NCBI RefSeq assembly: GCF_014636865.1
Contig: NZ_BMER01000001.1
Location: 1,538,718 to 1,602,717, forward strand
Length of the DNA stretch: 64,000 nucleotides
DNA from: Parapedobacter pyrenivorans
GTDB taxonomy: Bacteria; Bacteroidota; Bacteroidia; Sphingobacteriales; Sphingobacteriaceae
Direction: 5' to 3'
Positions within the stretch are counted from its first letter, which is position 1. Each line of letters opens with the position of its first letter. The notes under the pieces were generated by a model. It did no database searches, had not been told where the DNA came from, and was given only the letters and a program-made list of their open reading frames with translations. This document shows, piece by piece, positions 1 through 9,964 of this stretch. A program made the position numbers and the translations under genes.

Positions 1-2274
1 CCACCAAACAATCGGTGAGGCAATCACCACGGCCACGAGCACCAGCTTGATAAAACCTCCTGATAGAAGCGCTACTATTCCAGACACTGATGCGCCAAGC
101 ACTTTGCGGATGCCGATCTCCTTTATGCGTTGTTGCGCAGTATGCAGGATGAGGCCGAATACGCCCATGGCTGAAAGGAATAGCATTAAGCCGCTAAAGA
201 ACGAGAATAAAGTCTGCTGCTTCTGCTCGGCCTCATATTGCTTATCTAAAATATCAGTTACCCATTGCGCATCCAACAAGCGATTGGGATAAAAATCCTT
301 CGATAGCTTCACCAGCGATTGTTGCGCTTGCCGTCCCATACCCGGCGTGGCGCGGATAAACATCCCGGTATCATCGGGGTTCTGTTCTGCAAAGATGAAC
401 ACGGGGCCTAGGGCGTGGTGTAGGGATTCGCGGTGGAAATCTTGTAGGATGCCAACCGGTGTATAACCTAATTTTGGGATGGTCACACCCAACTTTTGGA
501 TACCTAATTGCTTAGCGGTAGACGCCGGAATCAGTGCCGAACGCGAGTTGATGTATTGGCGTCGTTCAAGGCTATCCATTTCGGAGGCGGCCATCATGTC
601 AAAGACATCTGTCCCGTACGCCGCGTCTAGGTATCGGCCTTGTTGGAGTTTGAAATCCAGCGTACGTGTAAAATCGAAGTCGGCAACGATGAAATGTATG
701 GCAATTTTTTCATTCTCCTTTTGCGGATGGTCAAACGAAGGCCGGGAGAAGATGGTGTTGCCGTCCACAGGATTCCAACTGGCGATACTGGCGGCTTCAA
801 TACCCGGTAGCTTCTTCAGTTCGGTTTTGAATAGTTCTCCTTTTCCTTCCCAGTTGCGGAAGCCAATATGTAGCAGGCTTTCTTTGTCGTATCCAATGGG
901 TTTGTTGGTTAGGTAATTCACTTGATGCCTCACCACCAGCAGTGCTATCAATACCGCGATTGCGATCGTAAATTGCAGAACAACCAACGCTTTCCGCAAA
1001 CCACCTGCGCTGAAGAGATTGCCTTGAAAGAGCTTGCCGCGTAGCGTGTTGGATGGCTTGAGTCCTGATAGTATCCAAGCGGGGTAAGCGCCGGTAAGAG
1101 CACTTACTCCAAAAACAAGCAACAAGGTAATGCTTAATATACGGGAGTCGATTAGCAGCGAATGTTCCAATTTATGGTCCATAAAGCTTTCTACCACGGG
1201 TAATGCCAGTGCATAGAGGGCGATGGCGACTAGTGTGCTTATCAAGAAAAATAATAGGGACTCCGTGAGGAATTGCCCGACAAGCTGACTGCGTTGAGCG
1301 CCAAGAATTTTGCGAACTCCTGTCTCTTTAAGCCGTTGCATCGCTTGAGCGGTACAGAGGTTTACAAAGTTGATGCAGGCAATGAGCAGGAGCAGGACGC
1401 CGACACCGATGAGGATATAGATGGTGCTGCGATTGCCTCGCGCAGTGATTGCGCTGTCGTAGTCGGAGTCGAGGTAAACATCGGTGATGGGCTGTAACCC
1501 GTAGACTTGCTCGCCTTCCTTCAGTTCAATGTAATGCCGTACCCAGTTGTTCATCTTTTTAGTGAATGCTTGCGGATCCGTTCCAGGTTCTAGCAGATAG
1601 TAGACTCTTGAGTGGAAGAAGGATCCATCTTTGCTTAATGTGGCATTTGTGGGTTTGGTGAGGGCGACGACATCTGCCCGAAGGTGGGTGTTTTCAGGGA
1701 TGTTTTTGATGATTCCCGTGATTAGGAAGGTGTGCTTTTCGTTACTCCACGTGGGCACATCTTCGATAATTTTTCCGACAGGATTCTGGTCCTTGAAATA
1801 CGTATCACGGAAGCGTTCGGTAATCAGTAGGTTCGTTTGCCCGGCGATGAAGTTAGGGCGCCGACCATCGACAGGTACCAAATCAAGCATGTCGAACGCA
1901 TTGGTGTCGGCATTCAGCACCCGCGCCGCAATACCGTCAGGATTTTCTAAGCCCAAACGGAATCGCTGTTTGACCGTCGATATTTGGGAAAATTGTACGA
2001 CCTCCGGAAAATTATCCTTCAAGGCTTTACCAAGTTCGGCCGGCGAGTAAGGTGCTTTTTGGTGGAACCCATCACCCATGTTTCTATCCTGGTAAACTTT
2101 GTACAGGTCTTGTGCCCGTGTCCAGAATTTGTCGTATGATAGCTCGTCGATGACCACGGTGAATACCAGCATAGCGGCGGTAAGCCCGATGGTAAGTCCG
2201 AGGATGTTGATGACGGCGTAAGCCCGGTTATTTACTATCGTGCGCCATGCGGTTTTGAAGTTATTCCTTATCAT
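1..2274 (-). CDS. FtsX/MacB-type ABC transporter permease, C-terminus cut by window
   Basis: Inner-membrane permease of the MacB/FtsX class, which transmits ATPase work to the periplasm for export of drugs, peptides or lipophilic compounds; the substrate cannot be read here. The frame is open from the ATG at 2274 to base 1 (758 codons), so about 30 residues are missing compared with the ~790-residue paralogues downstream in this window. A first membrane segment lies near residues 20-42, a periplasmic core follows, and the FtsX signature appears twice (LKETGVRKILGAQ in the middle, IKEIGIRKVLGAS near the end). It is the last visible gene of the ATPase-permease operon starting at 10720. A 309-bp gap rich in palindromic repeats separates it from the preceding permease, so it may be less tightly co-expressed. 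The family assignment is firm; the function is inferred. Confidence 0.85.
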   Translation of the reverse strand, partial: MIRNNFKTAWRTIVNNRAYAVINILGLTIGLTAAMLVFTVVIDELSYDKFWTRAQDLYKVYQDRNMGDGFHQKAPYSPAELGKALKDNFPEVVQFSQISTVKQRFRLGLENPDGIAARVLNADTNAFDMLDLVPVDGRRPNFIAGQTNLLITERFRDTYFKDQNPVGKIIEDVPTWSNEKHTFLITGIIKNIPENTHLRADVVALTKPTNATLSKDGSFFHSRVYYLLEPGTDPQAFTKKMNNWVRHYIELKEGEQVYGLQPITDVYLDSDYDSAITARGNRSTIYILIGVGVLLLLIACINFVNLCTAQAMQRLKETGVRKILGAQRSQLVGQFLTESLLFFLISTLVAIALYALALPVVESFMDHKLEHSLLIDSRILSITLLLVFGVSALTGAYPAWILSGLKPSNTLRGKLFQGNLFSAGGLRKALVVLQFTIAIAVLIALLVVRHQVNYLTNKPIGYDKESLLHIGFRNWEGKGELFKTELKKLPGIEAASIASWNPVDGNTIFSRPSFDHPQKENEKIAIHFIVADFDFTRTLDFKLQQGRYLDAAYGTDVFDMMAASEMDSLERRQYINSRSALIPASTAKQLGIQKLGVTIPKLGYTPVGILQDFHRESLHHALGPVFIFAEQNPDDTGMFIRATPGMGRQAQQSLVKLSKDFYPNRLLDAQWVTDILDKQYEAEQKQQTLFSFFSGLMLFLSAMGVFGLILHTAQQRIKEIGIRKVLGASVSGIVALLSGGFIKLVLVAVVIASPIVWW

Positions 2275-2287
2275 TTTCTTTCGTACC

Positions 2288-2357
2288 GTTTCAGTCTGTT
2301 GCCACCCCCACCTAGGATGTGGTAGCGAAGCACCCTGAATCCAGCCGACGCGTAAAC
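2288..2357. repeat. Palindromic repeat copy A (degenerate)
   Basis: It begins with GTTTCAGTCTGTTGC, has the core CCTAGGA, and contains a GTAGCGAAGC and GAATCCAGCC block before ending in CGTAAAC. It aligns with the better-preserved 79-bp copies at 2504 and 9965, but its right arm has decayed. Bases 2322-2387 are repeated almost exactly at 2452-2518. Confidence 0.6.
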
Positions 2358-2417
2358 CTTTTCCATCCCATTGTTTTAGCCTATTGCAGACCCCAAATCC
2401 CCTTCCTACCTACAATT

Positions 2418-2487
2418 GTTTTAGCCTGTTGCGAAGGCGGCCTAGGATACAGTAGCGAAGCGCCCTGAATCCAGCCGACGCGTAAAC
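2418..2487. repeat. Palindromic repeat copy B (tandem duplicate of A)
   Basis: Left arm GTTTTAGCCTGTTGC, core CCTAGGA, right end CGTAAAC. From GTAGCGAAGC onwards it matches copy A over about 66 bases with one substitution and one inserted C. This indicates a ~130-bp tandem duplication in the gap between the permease genes. Confidence 0.65.
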
Positions 2488-2503
2488 CTTTTCCATCCCC
2501 ATT

Positions 2504-2582
2504 GTTTTAGCCTATTGCGGAATCAACCTAGGAATTGGGAGCATCGCGAGCCGATTCCAGTTGATGAGCAACAGGCTAAAAC
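2504..2582. repeat. 79-bp palindromic repeat copy C, intact
   Basis: The outer arms are GTTTTAGCCTATTGC (2504-2518) and GCAACAGGCTAAAAC (2568-2582), complementary at 14 of 15 positions. The interior also pairs: ATCAACCTAGGAATTGG against CCGATTCCAGTTGAT. The element ends one base before the last base of the stop codon of the permease at 2584, so it would form a strong hairpin directly behind that gene. This is a family of intergenic palindromes with no transposase in view. It could act as a terminator or as an mRNA stabiliser. Confidence 0.75.
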
Positions 2583-2583
2583 A

Positions 2584-5022
2584 TCACTCATCCCTCAAAC
2601 TATCCACCGGATTCGCCAATGCCGCCCTTATCGCCTGTGAGCCCACTGTCAGTGCCGCGGTCACCATGGCTACCAATCCCGTACCTGCAAACATCCACCA
2701 TTCCATATCGATGCGGTAGGCAAAGTCAGCCAACCAGCTATTCATGGCCCACCACGCGATGGGCGAAGCGATAACCAACGCAATGACAACCAGTTTTACA
2801 AAATCTTTAGACAAGAGCTGTACGATGCTGCCTACCGTTGCGCCGAGCACCTTGCGGATGCCGATTTCCTTGCCGCGCGTGTTAATGGTGTAGGTAGCCA
2901 AACCCAATAATCCCAGGCAACTGATTAAGATGGAAAGTGACATCGCCCAGGTCAGTAAGCTGGCGGTAGCTTGTTCGTGTTCGTAAAACTGAGCAATCAT
3001 TTCATCCACAAATTGGTAGTTGAAATCCTCATCGGGATACAGGCCGTGGTAAGCTTTTTGGATTTGGGCGATCGCATGGCTCCACGACTGGCCATCTCGA
3101 TTTGGCTTGAGTCGTACATGGAACGTCGATCCGTTGTTTTTTTGAAACAACAGCGGCATAATGGACGATCTGGTGGATTGATGATGGAAATCTTTCATGA
3201 TTCCCACAATCGGTACCGCATTGCCATTCCAATTGAGAAACTTACCCAAAGCCTCTTCGGGCCGTTGAAAGCCGATTTCCTTCACAAATTGCTCGTTAAC
3301 CAGTAGCTCATTCGTGGCGTCTCCGGGTGATATATTCCGGCCCGCCACCAGCTTGATTCCGTAGACATCGAGGTAATGTTCGTCACCCCATCGGATCTGC
3401 GTGGTTGGTTTTAGCTCCTCCGTCCCGTTATGAAAGGAGACCGTGGTAAAGGACACCCCGCGATCGGCCGGGGCATGAAAGCCGGTGCTCGCCAACTCGA
3501 CGCCCGGCAGGGATTGGACGGTATGCAGTAGCTGTCTGCTTTTCGTTTCGGCCGTATCCCGAGGAGTGTCAAATTTGAAGATGGCCCCCGTATCGAACCC
3601 CATATCGGAGTCGATGGAATAGTTGATTTGCTGGCTTACGATGAGGGTTGCCAAAATAAAGAACTGGGCTATGGCGAATTGGGATATCGTGAGTATTTTC
3701 CTTACGCCAGCATGGCGGGTCTGCCCGGTCAGTCCCGAAACCTGATTTCTTAAAACGGATGTAGGGGTAAATCCGGATAGTATCAGTGCCGGATAGCATC
3801 CCGAAAGAAAGCTGACTACGGCGACGAGCAGTAGGAGTACGAACAGATAACCCGGTTGGAACATGAAATCGGCCGTCAGCCCTTCAGGGATGAATTTGGA
3901 AAAGAGTCGAAGAATGATCGGTATGGATAATATCGAAAGGACGGTAGCGACACTGGTCATGACGACGGTTTCGCCCAGGAATTGTTGAATCAATTGCCGC
4001 TTGGAGCTGCCCATTGTTTTACGCACACCAATTTCCTTTGCCCGCTGCGATGCTTGCGCGGTAGTGAGGTTGATAAAATTAATACAGCCCAATGCGAGCA
4101 GGAAAGCCGCCACGGCCATTAAGCCGTATAGGGTCGACTTCTGTGCAATACGGCCGCCGATATTGGGGTAGAGGCGATTGAAATGGATGTCATGGAGCGG
4201 TTGCAGGCTAAGCGTGATGTCTTTGCCCCGTTCCGTGTTGTGTTGCTGATAGAACGTATTCAGTTGGGCTTGGAAGGCCTGTGCAGACTGGTTTGCCGAT
4301 AATTTGACATAGAGTTGGGAATAGGCCATCCAGTCATCCCACACATCCATCATGAAATTTTCCTTCAGCGAAGAAGCTTCGATGGTTGCCAAGGAAATGA
4401 ACTCCCTGCCATTGAAATCCGTCGGCTTATCCAGATCGCCTACTACACCGGAGACGGTAAGGGTGAGGTCATTGTACGTGAGTTGTTTGCCGATGACCGC
4501 GGTCGGAGACAAGTCCGGAAAATAGAGCCGTGCGCGGCTTTGGGTGAGGACGACCGTGAATGGCTGGGCAAGTGCAGAAGATTGCTGCCCACTAATCCAC
4601 TGGTATCCCAACAACCGAAAATAGTCGTTATTGGTAAAGACGACGTCTTTTTGCTTTTTGAACAAAAGCGGCTTTGAAGCATGATCCTCATCGATCCGCA
4701 CATGAATGGTCGCATCCCCTTGAAATTGGAACACTGGAACGGTTTGCTCGATTCCGGTAATCTCGTTGGGTATAGCGCTGCCCAAAGGCGCAGGCACGCC
4801 TACACTGTGACCTTCAACGCCATTGAAATTGGCATCAATTACGATGCGGTATATCCGGTCGCTATCTCGTTGGAAGGTGTCGAAGCTGAATTCGTAATAA
4901 ACAATCAAGGAGATGACCAGAGCCGCGCTGATTCCAATGGAAAGTCCAAGCAAATTCAATACCGTGAAGAGCTTGTTGCGCCATAGGTGGCGATAAGTGG
5001 TAGTGAAAAAGTTCTTTATCAT
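2584..5022 (-). CDS. FtsX/MacB-type ABC transporter permease
   Basis: 812-residue inner-membrane permease with the duplicated architecture common in Bacteroidota: a membrane segment near 20-43, a periplasmic MacB-like core, an FtsX block with RAKEIGVRK at 327-335, a second periplasmic region, and a second FtsX block starting with KEIGIRKVLG at 718. It ends in the tail NPVDSLRDE, which recurs in paralogues here. It is the third permease behind the ATPase at 10046-10720 and starts 24 bp after the preceding permease, so the two are probably co-transcribed. The role is inferred: export or envelope remodelling powered by the operon's ATPase, probably with a HlyD-type adaptor. The substrate is unknown. 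Confidence 0.9.
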   Translation of the reverse strand: MIKNFFTTTYRHLWRNKLFTVLNLLGLSIGISAALVISLIVYYEFSFDTFQRDSDRIYRIVIDANFNGVEGHSVGVPAPLGSAIPNEITGIEQTVPVFQFQGDATIHVRIDEDHASKPLLFKKQKDVVFTNNDYFRLLGYQWISGQQSSALAQPFTVVLTQSRARLYFPDLSPTAVIGKQLTYNDLTLTVSGVVGDLDKPTDFNGREFISLATIEASSLKENFMMDVWDDWMAYSQLYVKLSANQSAQAFQAQLNTFYQQHNTERGKDITLSLQPLHDIHFNRLYPNIGGRIAQKSTLYGLMAVAAFLLALGCINFINLTTAQASQRAKEIGVRKTMGSSKRQLIQQFLGETVVMTSVATVLSILSIPIILRLFSKFIPEGLTADFMFQPGYLFVLLLLVAVVSFLSGCYPALILSGFTPTSVLRNQVSGLTGQTRHAGVRKILTISQFAIAQFFILATLIVSQQINYSIDSDMGFDTGAIFKFDTPRDTAETKSRQLLHTVQSLPGVELASTGFHAPADRGVSFTTVSFHNGTEELKPTTQIRWGDEHYLDVYGIKLVAGRNISPGDATNELLVNEQFVKEIGFQRPEEALGKFLNWNGNAVPIVGIMKDFHHQSTRSSIMPLLFQKNNGSTFHVRLKPNRDGQSWSHAIAQIQKAYHGLYPDEDFNYQFVDEMIAQFYEHEQATASLLTWAMSLSILISCLGLLGLATYTINTRGKEIGIRKVLGATVGSIVQLLSKDFVKLVVIALVIASPIAWWAMNSWLADFAYRIDMEWWMFAGTGLVAMVTAALTVGSQAIRAALANPVDSLRDE

Positions 5023-5046
5023 TTTATTTAGCAGTAAAATAATCCA

Positions 5047-7419
5047 TCACTCGTCCCGCAACGATTCCACCGGGTTGGCCACTGCCGCTCGGATTGCCTG
5101 CCAACTGACCGTCAATAGCGCAATCAGTAACGCTGCGCCTCCGGCTAAAACAAACATCCACCATTGGATATCAATCCGAAATGCGAAATCGTCCAGCCAG
5201 GTATTCATTACCCACCAAGCAATTGGCGACGCAATGACCACGGCCAATACCACCAAAAGGATGGATCCGGCGGATAGGAGCTGTACAATGCTTGCCACAC
5301 TAGCTCCCAGTACTTTGCGGATGCCGATCTCCTTCACCCGTTGGCGGACGGTATAGGTAGAAAGCCCCAAAAGACCGAGGCAGGAAATGAAAATCGCAAT
5401 GCCGGCGAATATGTTGAATAGCAAGCCGGCACGCTGATCTGTCCGGTATTTAGCTTCAAATTGTTGGTCGACGAAATTATACTTAAAAGGAGCAGGGGAG
5501 TCACCTGCATATTTTTGGTATTGCTGTTCAACGGCCTTGATGGCATTCGAGGCCTCAGCCGCAGTGGTACGTACATACAGCATGCTGCCGTCGTACCAGT
5601 GGAAAAAAAGGAGGGGAGAAATTTTTTCCTTGAGCGACTTAAAATTGAAGTCCTTCACGACACCAGCAATGGTTCCCGGGCGGTCGTGGAAGCTGATGGG
5701 CGTACCCACATAAGGCGGAGTGAGGCCCATTTCCCGAACGGCTGCTTCGTTGACAACATATAAGTTGCTGTCGGCGGCGGTACCGGTTAAATTTCGCCCT
5801 TCCAGCAATTGGATGCCCATCGTGGGTATAAAATCTTTGTCGATCGATGACTGAGCGATGATGAGGCTGCTGTTGACCGGTTTTCCGGGCCACTCGAGGT
5901 CGCCGGTCGCATTGCCCATATTGGTGATGTCATACATGTCCGAAAGGGCGACATTAACGATACCGGGATGATTCCTTAACTCATTTTTTACCGCTTCGAT
6001 ATGCTCTACTGCATCATCGGGAAGCGCCACACTGAATACGTAACTTTTATCGTAGCCGAGATCGAGCTTCCGCATATAGGTCATTTGGCGACTGATGACG
6101 AACGTGGCAACGATCAATACCATGGAGATGGCAAACTGGAAGACAACAAGTGCTTTGCGTAATAATGTGACTCCAACCCCGGATGCCATTTTCCCTTTCA
6201 TCACCTGGAGTGGTTGGAAACCGGATAGCAGGAGTGCGGGATAAATCGCCGCCGCCAATAACGTACCTAAAGCCGAGTAACCGATGACTTTCCAGATTTC
6301 CATGTTGGATAGCGAAAAATGAAGTTGCTTGCCAGCGATGTCGTTGTACAAGGGTAGGAGTACGACAATCAATCCGACGGCAACCAGCAATGCGAAACAG
6401 AAGAGCAGCGCGGTCTCCACGATAAATTGCAGGAACAATTGCACCTTGCTGGCGCCGACGACCTTCCGGATGCCGACTTCACGGGCCCTCACGAGTGCCC
6501 GGGCGGTAGTCAAATTGATATAATTGACGGCCGCGATCGCTAATACCATGATGGCAATGAGTAAGAAAATCTGTACCATCCTTGCAGCGGCGTTGTTTCC
6601 GTCAGCACTCACCAGGTGCATGTCTGCTAGAGGCTGTAAGTTAAACTGTACCGTGCTTTCCCCGTTTCTGGCATCTTTATAAAGTTGGGTGAATTTTTTT
6701 CCAACGACCTCCGGATGGGCCCCGTCTCGTAATTTGACAAAAGTGGTAAAGGAGTAGCTGCCCATGTCTACATCGATGGTTTTCCACTGGCCATTGCCCC
6801 CATCAGCGGTAAATCGCTGCGCATAATGGGCCATGGGTAGTATGGCATCAAATGCCAAGGATGAATTGTCTGGAAAGTCGTGCAGCAATCCAGTAACGGT
6901 GAGGTTATCTCCCCTAAATTGAAGCACCTTGCCCAAAGGATCATCATCACCAAAGAATTTTTTTGCAGTCGATTCAGTCAGGACGATGCTATACGGATCG
7001 GGGAACAGCTGCTCGGGCCTGCTTTTGAGTAGTTCGAAGTTGAATAGCGATAGGAAGGTGCTATCTACATAAGCCGTAGTGAAACCATCGAGGACTGTGC
7101 TCCGGTCTTCGGTCGCCAACACCTGGCCGTTCCACTCATTGATGCGGACAATCCCCTCAACCTCGGGCAGCGATTGGGCGTATATGGCTAATGGACCAGG
7201 TACTCCCTCCCAAACGGTATTGGCATCCAAATGGGCGGTAAACCGATGGATTCGGGAAAAGTCCTTATGGAAGCGATCGTAACTTTTTTCATGTTGCACC
7301 CAAAGGAGCAGCAAAATAGCGGTAGCAAGACCGAACGCCAAGCCACTGATGTTAACGAAGGTATGGAACTTGTGTTCCTTCAGGTTCCGCCACGCGGTTT
7401 TGAAATAGTTTCTGATCAT
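5047..7419 (-). CDS. FtsX/MacB-type ABC transporter permease
   Basis: 790-residue permease of the same family and layout as its neighbours: an N-terminal membrane anchor after a short basic start, a periplasmic core of about 230 residues, an FtsX block with RAREVGIRKVVGAS, a second core, and a final FtsX block with VKEIGIRKVLGAS. It ends in NPVESLRDE. It is the second permease of the operon. A 113-bp gap holding palindromic repeat copy D precedes it, and 24 bp separate it from the next permease. Several permeases behind one ATPase suggest alternative or heteromeric membrane partners. That is an inference from gene order. Confidence 0.9.
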   Translation of the reverse strand: MIRNYFKTAWRNLKEHKFHTFVNISGLAFGLATAILLLLWVQHEKSYDRFHKDFSRIHRFTAHLDANTVWEGVPGPLAIYAQSLPEVEGIVRINEWNGQVLATEDRSTVLDGFTTAYVDSTFLSLFNFELLKSRPEQLFPDPYSIVLTESTAKKFFGDDDPLGKVLQFRGDNLTVTGLLHDFPDNSSLAFDAILPMAHYAQRFTADGGNGQWKTIDVDMGSYSFTTFVKLRDGAHPEVVGKKFTQLYKDARNGESTVQFNLQPLADMHLVSADGNNAAARMVQIFLLIAIMVLAIAAVNYINLTTARALVRAREVGIRKVVGASKVQLFLQFIVETALLFCFALLVAVGLIVVLLPLYNDIAGKQLHFSLSNMEIWKVIGYSALGTLLAAAIYPALLLSGFQPLQVMKGKMASGVGVTLLRKALVVFQFAISMVLIVATFVISRQMTYMRKLDLGYDKSYVFSVALPDDAVEHIEAVKNELRNHPGIVNVALSDMYDITNMGNATGDLEWPGKPVNSSLIIAQSSIDKDFIPTMGIQLLEGRNLTGTAADSNLYVVNEAAVREMGLTPPYVGTPISFHDRPGTIAGVVKDFNFKSLKEKISPLLFFHWYDGSMLYVRTTAAEASNAIKAVEQQYQKYAGDSPAPFKYNFVDQQFEAKYRTDQRAGLLFNIFAGIAIFISCLGLLGLSTYTVRQRVKEIGIRKVLGASVASIVQLLSAGSILLVVLAVVIASPIAWWVMNTWLDDFAFRIDIQWWMFVLAGGAALLIALLTVSWQAIRAAVANPVESLRDE

Positions 7420-7439
7420 TTTTTAGTGTTCTGTGGTCA

Positions 7440-7517
7440 GTCTATGTTGTTGCAAAATCAACCTAGGAATTGGGAGCAGCGTGAACCGATTCCAGTTGAT
7501 GAGCAACAGTATGAATT
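7440..7517. repeat. Palindromic repeat copy D (core intact, arms decayed)
   Basis: The interior is nearly identical to copy C: ATCAACCTAGGAATTGGG, then AGC, and CCGATTCCAGTTGAT, flanked by GTTGC and GCAAC. The outermost arm bases no longer pair. It lies between two permease genes of the same operon, like the other copies. Confidence 0.65.
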
Positions 7518-7532
7518 GATTATAAACATTAA

Positions 7533-9917
7533 TCACTCATCCCTAAGCGAATCCACTGGATTAGCCAATGCCGCTTTGATGGCTTGCCAGCTTACGGTCA
7601 GTAATGCGATTGCTGCTGCTAATATGCCCGTCATCGCGAATACCCACCATTCAATATCGATTCGATAGGAATAACTGGCTAGCCACTTGTTCATGGCATA
7701 CCAGGCAATGGGCGAGGCGATAACGAACGAGAACATCACTAGTTTCAGAAAATCTTTCGACAGCAGTTGCGTTACGCTCCATATCGATGCACCGAGCACC
7801 TTCCGTACACCGATTTCTTTGGTGCGGCTTTCTGCCATGTAAGCTGCCAGGCCAAACAAACCCAGGCAGGATATGACAATAGTGAGCAGCGCAAAGAGAC
7901 CCGCCAGTTTGCCGGAGCGTTCCGCGCTCTTGAATTTCTCCGCATAGTTCTCATCGACAAATACATACTCAAACGGATATTGTGGGTTGTACGCCTTGAA
8001 AATCTTCTCCATCCGGGCAAGGTTGTCTGCCGTGCTGTTATCGGCGTTAAGTTTTACATGCAGGATATAGGGCGAATATCCGGCGGGTCCGTTGATCATC
8101 ATCGGGCTGATGGTTTGCTCGAAAGGCGACTGCAGGATGAAATCCTTGATAACCCCCACTACGTGGAAGTATTCGGTCCCGTCAACCCACTTGATACGGG
8201 TGCCAACGGGATTCTTAAGCCGCATGGCTTTTACGGCCGCTTCGTTCAATAGGATTGCCATGCTATCGGTAGGGAATTTGTACACGTCGATATCGCGGCC
8301 GGCAACCAATTCAATACCAAAGGTTTTTGTGAAATCAGCATCCGTACCCAAACGTACAAAGTCAAGCTTTTCATCGGCCTTTGTGCTCCCTTCCCAGTGG
8401 AAGCCCCAGCTGTCGCTCCACTGCTGGGTGATGGGGTTAGCCGAAAGCGAGACCGAGGTTGCTGCACCGCCGGTGAGCAGCTCGTTTTTTATGGCAGCAT
8501 AATGCTTGTCCATATCTCCCTGATAAAAGAGGTATACCATGTTCTCCCGGTCATATCCGGTATCTCGGTTCAACCCATGTTGGATTTGGCGGTAAACGAT
8601 GATGGTGGCAATAATGAGGATGATGGCAAAGGTAAATTGGATCGTCACTAACACCTTTCTTGGAGCAATCAGGGCATTTTCCTTCTTGAACGTTCCCTTG
8701 AGCACACTTATGGGATTGAACGATGAGAGGTAGAAGGCAGGGTAGCTGCCTGCAACCAAACCGGTTATTAGGATAAACCCAGTGACAAATAGCCAGAAAA
8801 AGGGGTCGCCATAGGGTATGAAGAGTGCTTTCCCCACCAATTGGTTGAAACCACCCAAACTCAATTGGACAATCAGTAAAGCAACGAGGAAAGAAAAGAT
8901 ACTGAGGAGAATGCTTTCGATGAGGAACTGCGTGATCAATAAGGTCTTACTTACGCCCACAACCTTTCGGATACCTACTTCCTTTGCACGCCGCTCGCTT
9001 CGCGCAGTGCTGAGATTCATAAAGTTGATGCAAGCGATCAACAGAATAAATGCAGCGAGTACCATGAATAGCCGTACGGTGACCAGGTTGCCGGCCACCA
9101 ATCTGCCGTCTTCCGACTTATTATACAGGTAATAGCGGCTCAAGGGCTGCGTAAATACTTCGGTCGTAGAGGCGCTTGCCGTTTCTTTTGTGTGGTCTAT
9201 GGTGATGGTCCTTATCTTTCGGTCGAAAGCTGCTTGGCTTGCTCCGGGTTTCAACAGCGTGTACGTATTGACGGAATTATTGCCCCAATGGGTGTCGTTC
9301 CAGCCCAACCGTTCCAAATGTTCCCAAGGGAGCAGGTAGTCAAACGCCAATAGGGTATTGTTCGGCAGATCCTTTAGAATACCAGTTACGGTCACGTTAC
9401 GGTTGCTATCGATGCGGATGGTTTGGCCCATGGCATCCGCGTTACCGAAGAGTGTTTTAGCGAATTGCTCAGTCAGGACAATATTATGGCCATCTGCCAA
9501 CGCCGTGGCGGGATCTCCTTTTATCAGCGGAAAACTGAAAACGTTGAAAAAGCCACTGTCTGTAAAAGCACCTCGCGAATTGAAGTTTTTGTCGCCAACG
9601 GTGAATAAGAACGTCATGTTATTGATCCGCACGGCATCTTCCACCTCGGGATAATCGGCTTTTAAGGTTGGAGCCAGTATCTTGGGGGTATTGCCCCACG
9701 CCCAGCGGTTGCCATCGGGGCCGGTATCCCGGTTGTACATCACATAGATACGGTCTTCTTTTTCGTGAATCCGCTCCATACTCAGCTCATTCTGGATCCA
9801 TACGATGATCAACAATGCAGCAGCCATGCCAATGGATAACCCGGTGACGTTGATCAATGAATAAGCCTTGCTTTTAGCGAAGTTCCGGAATAATGTACGG
9901 AGATAGTTCTTGATCAT
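7533..9917 (-). CDS. FtsX/MacB-type ABC transporter permease
   Basis: 794-residue permease, first of the four behind the ATPase. Features in order are a membrane segment near residues 18-40, a periplasmic MacB-like core, an FtsX block with RAKEVGIRKVVGVS near residue 310, a second periplasmic stretch, and an FtsX block with TKEIGVRKVLGAS followed by three membrane segments. The C-terminus is NPVDSLRDE. It is most like the permease at 49116-51482, which shares the FMNLSTARSE-type stretch before the first FtsX signature. The 128-bp gap to the ATPase contains palindromic repeat copy E. Membership of the family is clear; the transported compound is not. Confidence 0.9.
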   Translation of the reverse strand: MIKNYLRTLFRNFAKSKAYSLINVTGLSIGMAAALLIIVWIQNELSMERIHEKEDRIYVMYNRDTGPDGNRWAWGNTPKILAPTLKADYPEVEDAVRINNMTFLFTVGDKNFNSRGAFTDSGFFNVFSFPLIKGDPATALADGHNIVLTEQFAKTLFGNADAMGQTIRIDSNRNVTVTGILKDLPNNTLLAFDYLLPWEHLERLGWNDTHWGNNSVNTYTLLKPGASQAAFDRKIRTITIDHTKETASASTTEVFTQPLSRYYLYNKSEDGRLVAGNLVTVRLFMVLAAFILLIACINFMNLSTARSERRAKEVGIRKVVGVSKTLLITQFLIESILLSIFSFLVALLIVQLSLGGFNQLVGKALFIPYGDPFFWLFVTGFILITGLVAGSYPAFYLSSFNPISVLKGTFKKENALIAPRKVLVTIQFTFAIILIIATIIVYRQIQHGLNRDTGYDRENMVYLFYQGDMDKHYAAIKNELLTGGAATSVSLSANPITQQWSDSWGFHWEGSTKADEKLDFVRLGTDADFTKTFGIELVAGRDIDVYKFPTDSMAILLNEAAVKAMRLKNPVGTRIKWVDGTEYFHVVGVIKDFILQSPFEQTISPMMINGPAGYSPYILHVKLNADNSTADNLARMEKIFKAYNPQYPFEYVFVDENYAEKFKSAERSGKLAGLFALLTIVISCLGLFGLAAYMAESRTKEIGVRKVLGASIWSVTQLLSKDFLKLVMFSFVIASPIAWYAMNKWLASYSYRIDIEWWVFAMTGILAAAIALLTVSWQAIKAALANPVDSLRDE

Positions 9918-9964
9918 TTTTTAGCTGTGAGATATGAGACATCCACCTATATCCTCTTTCCCAG

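Noticed and set aside
797-1078. Minus-strand 93-codon frame inside the first permease
   Set aside because: The frame reading from 2274 to base 1 is open throughout and encodes FtsX signatures; this is another frame of the same stretch.
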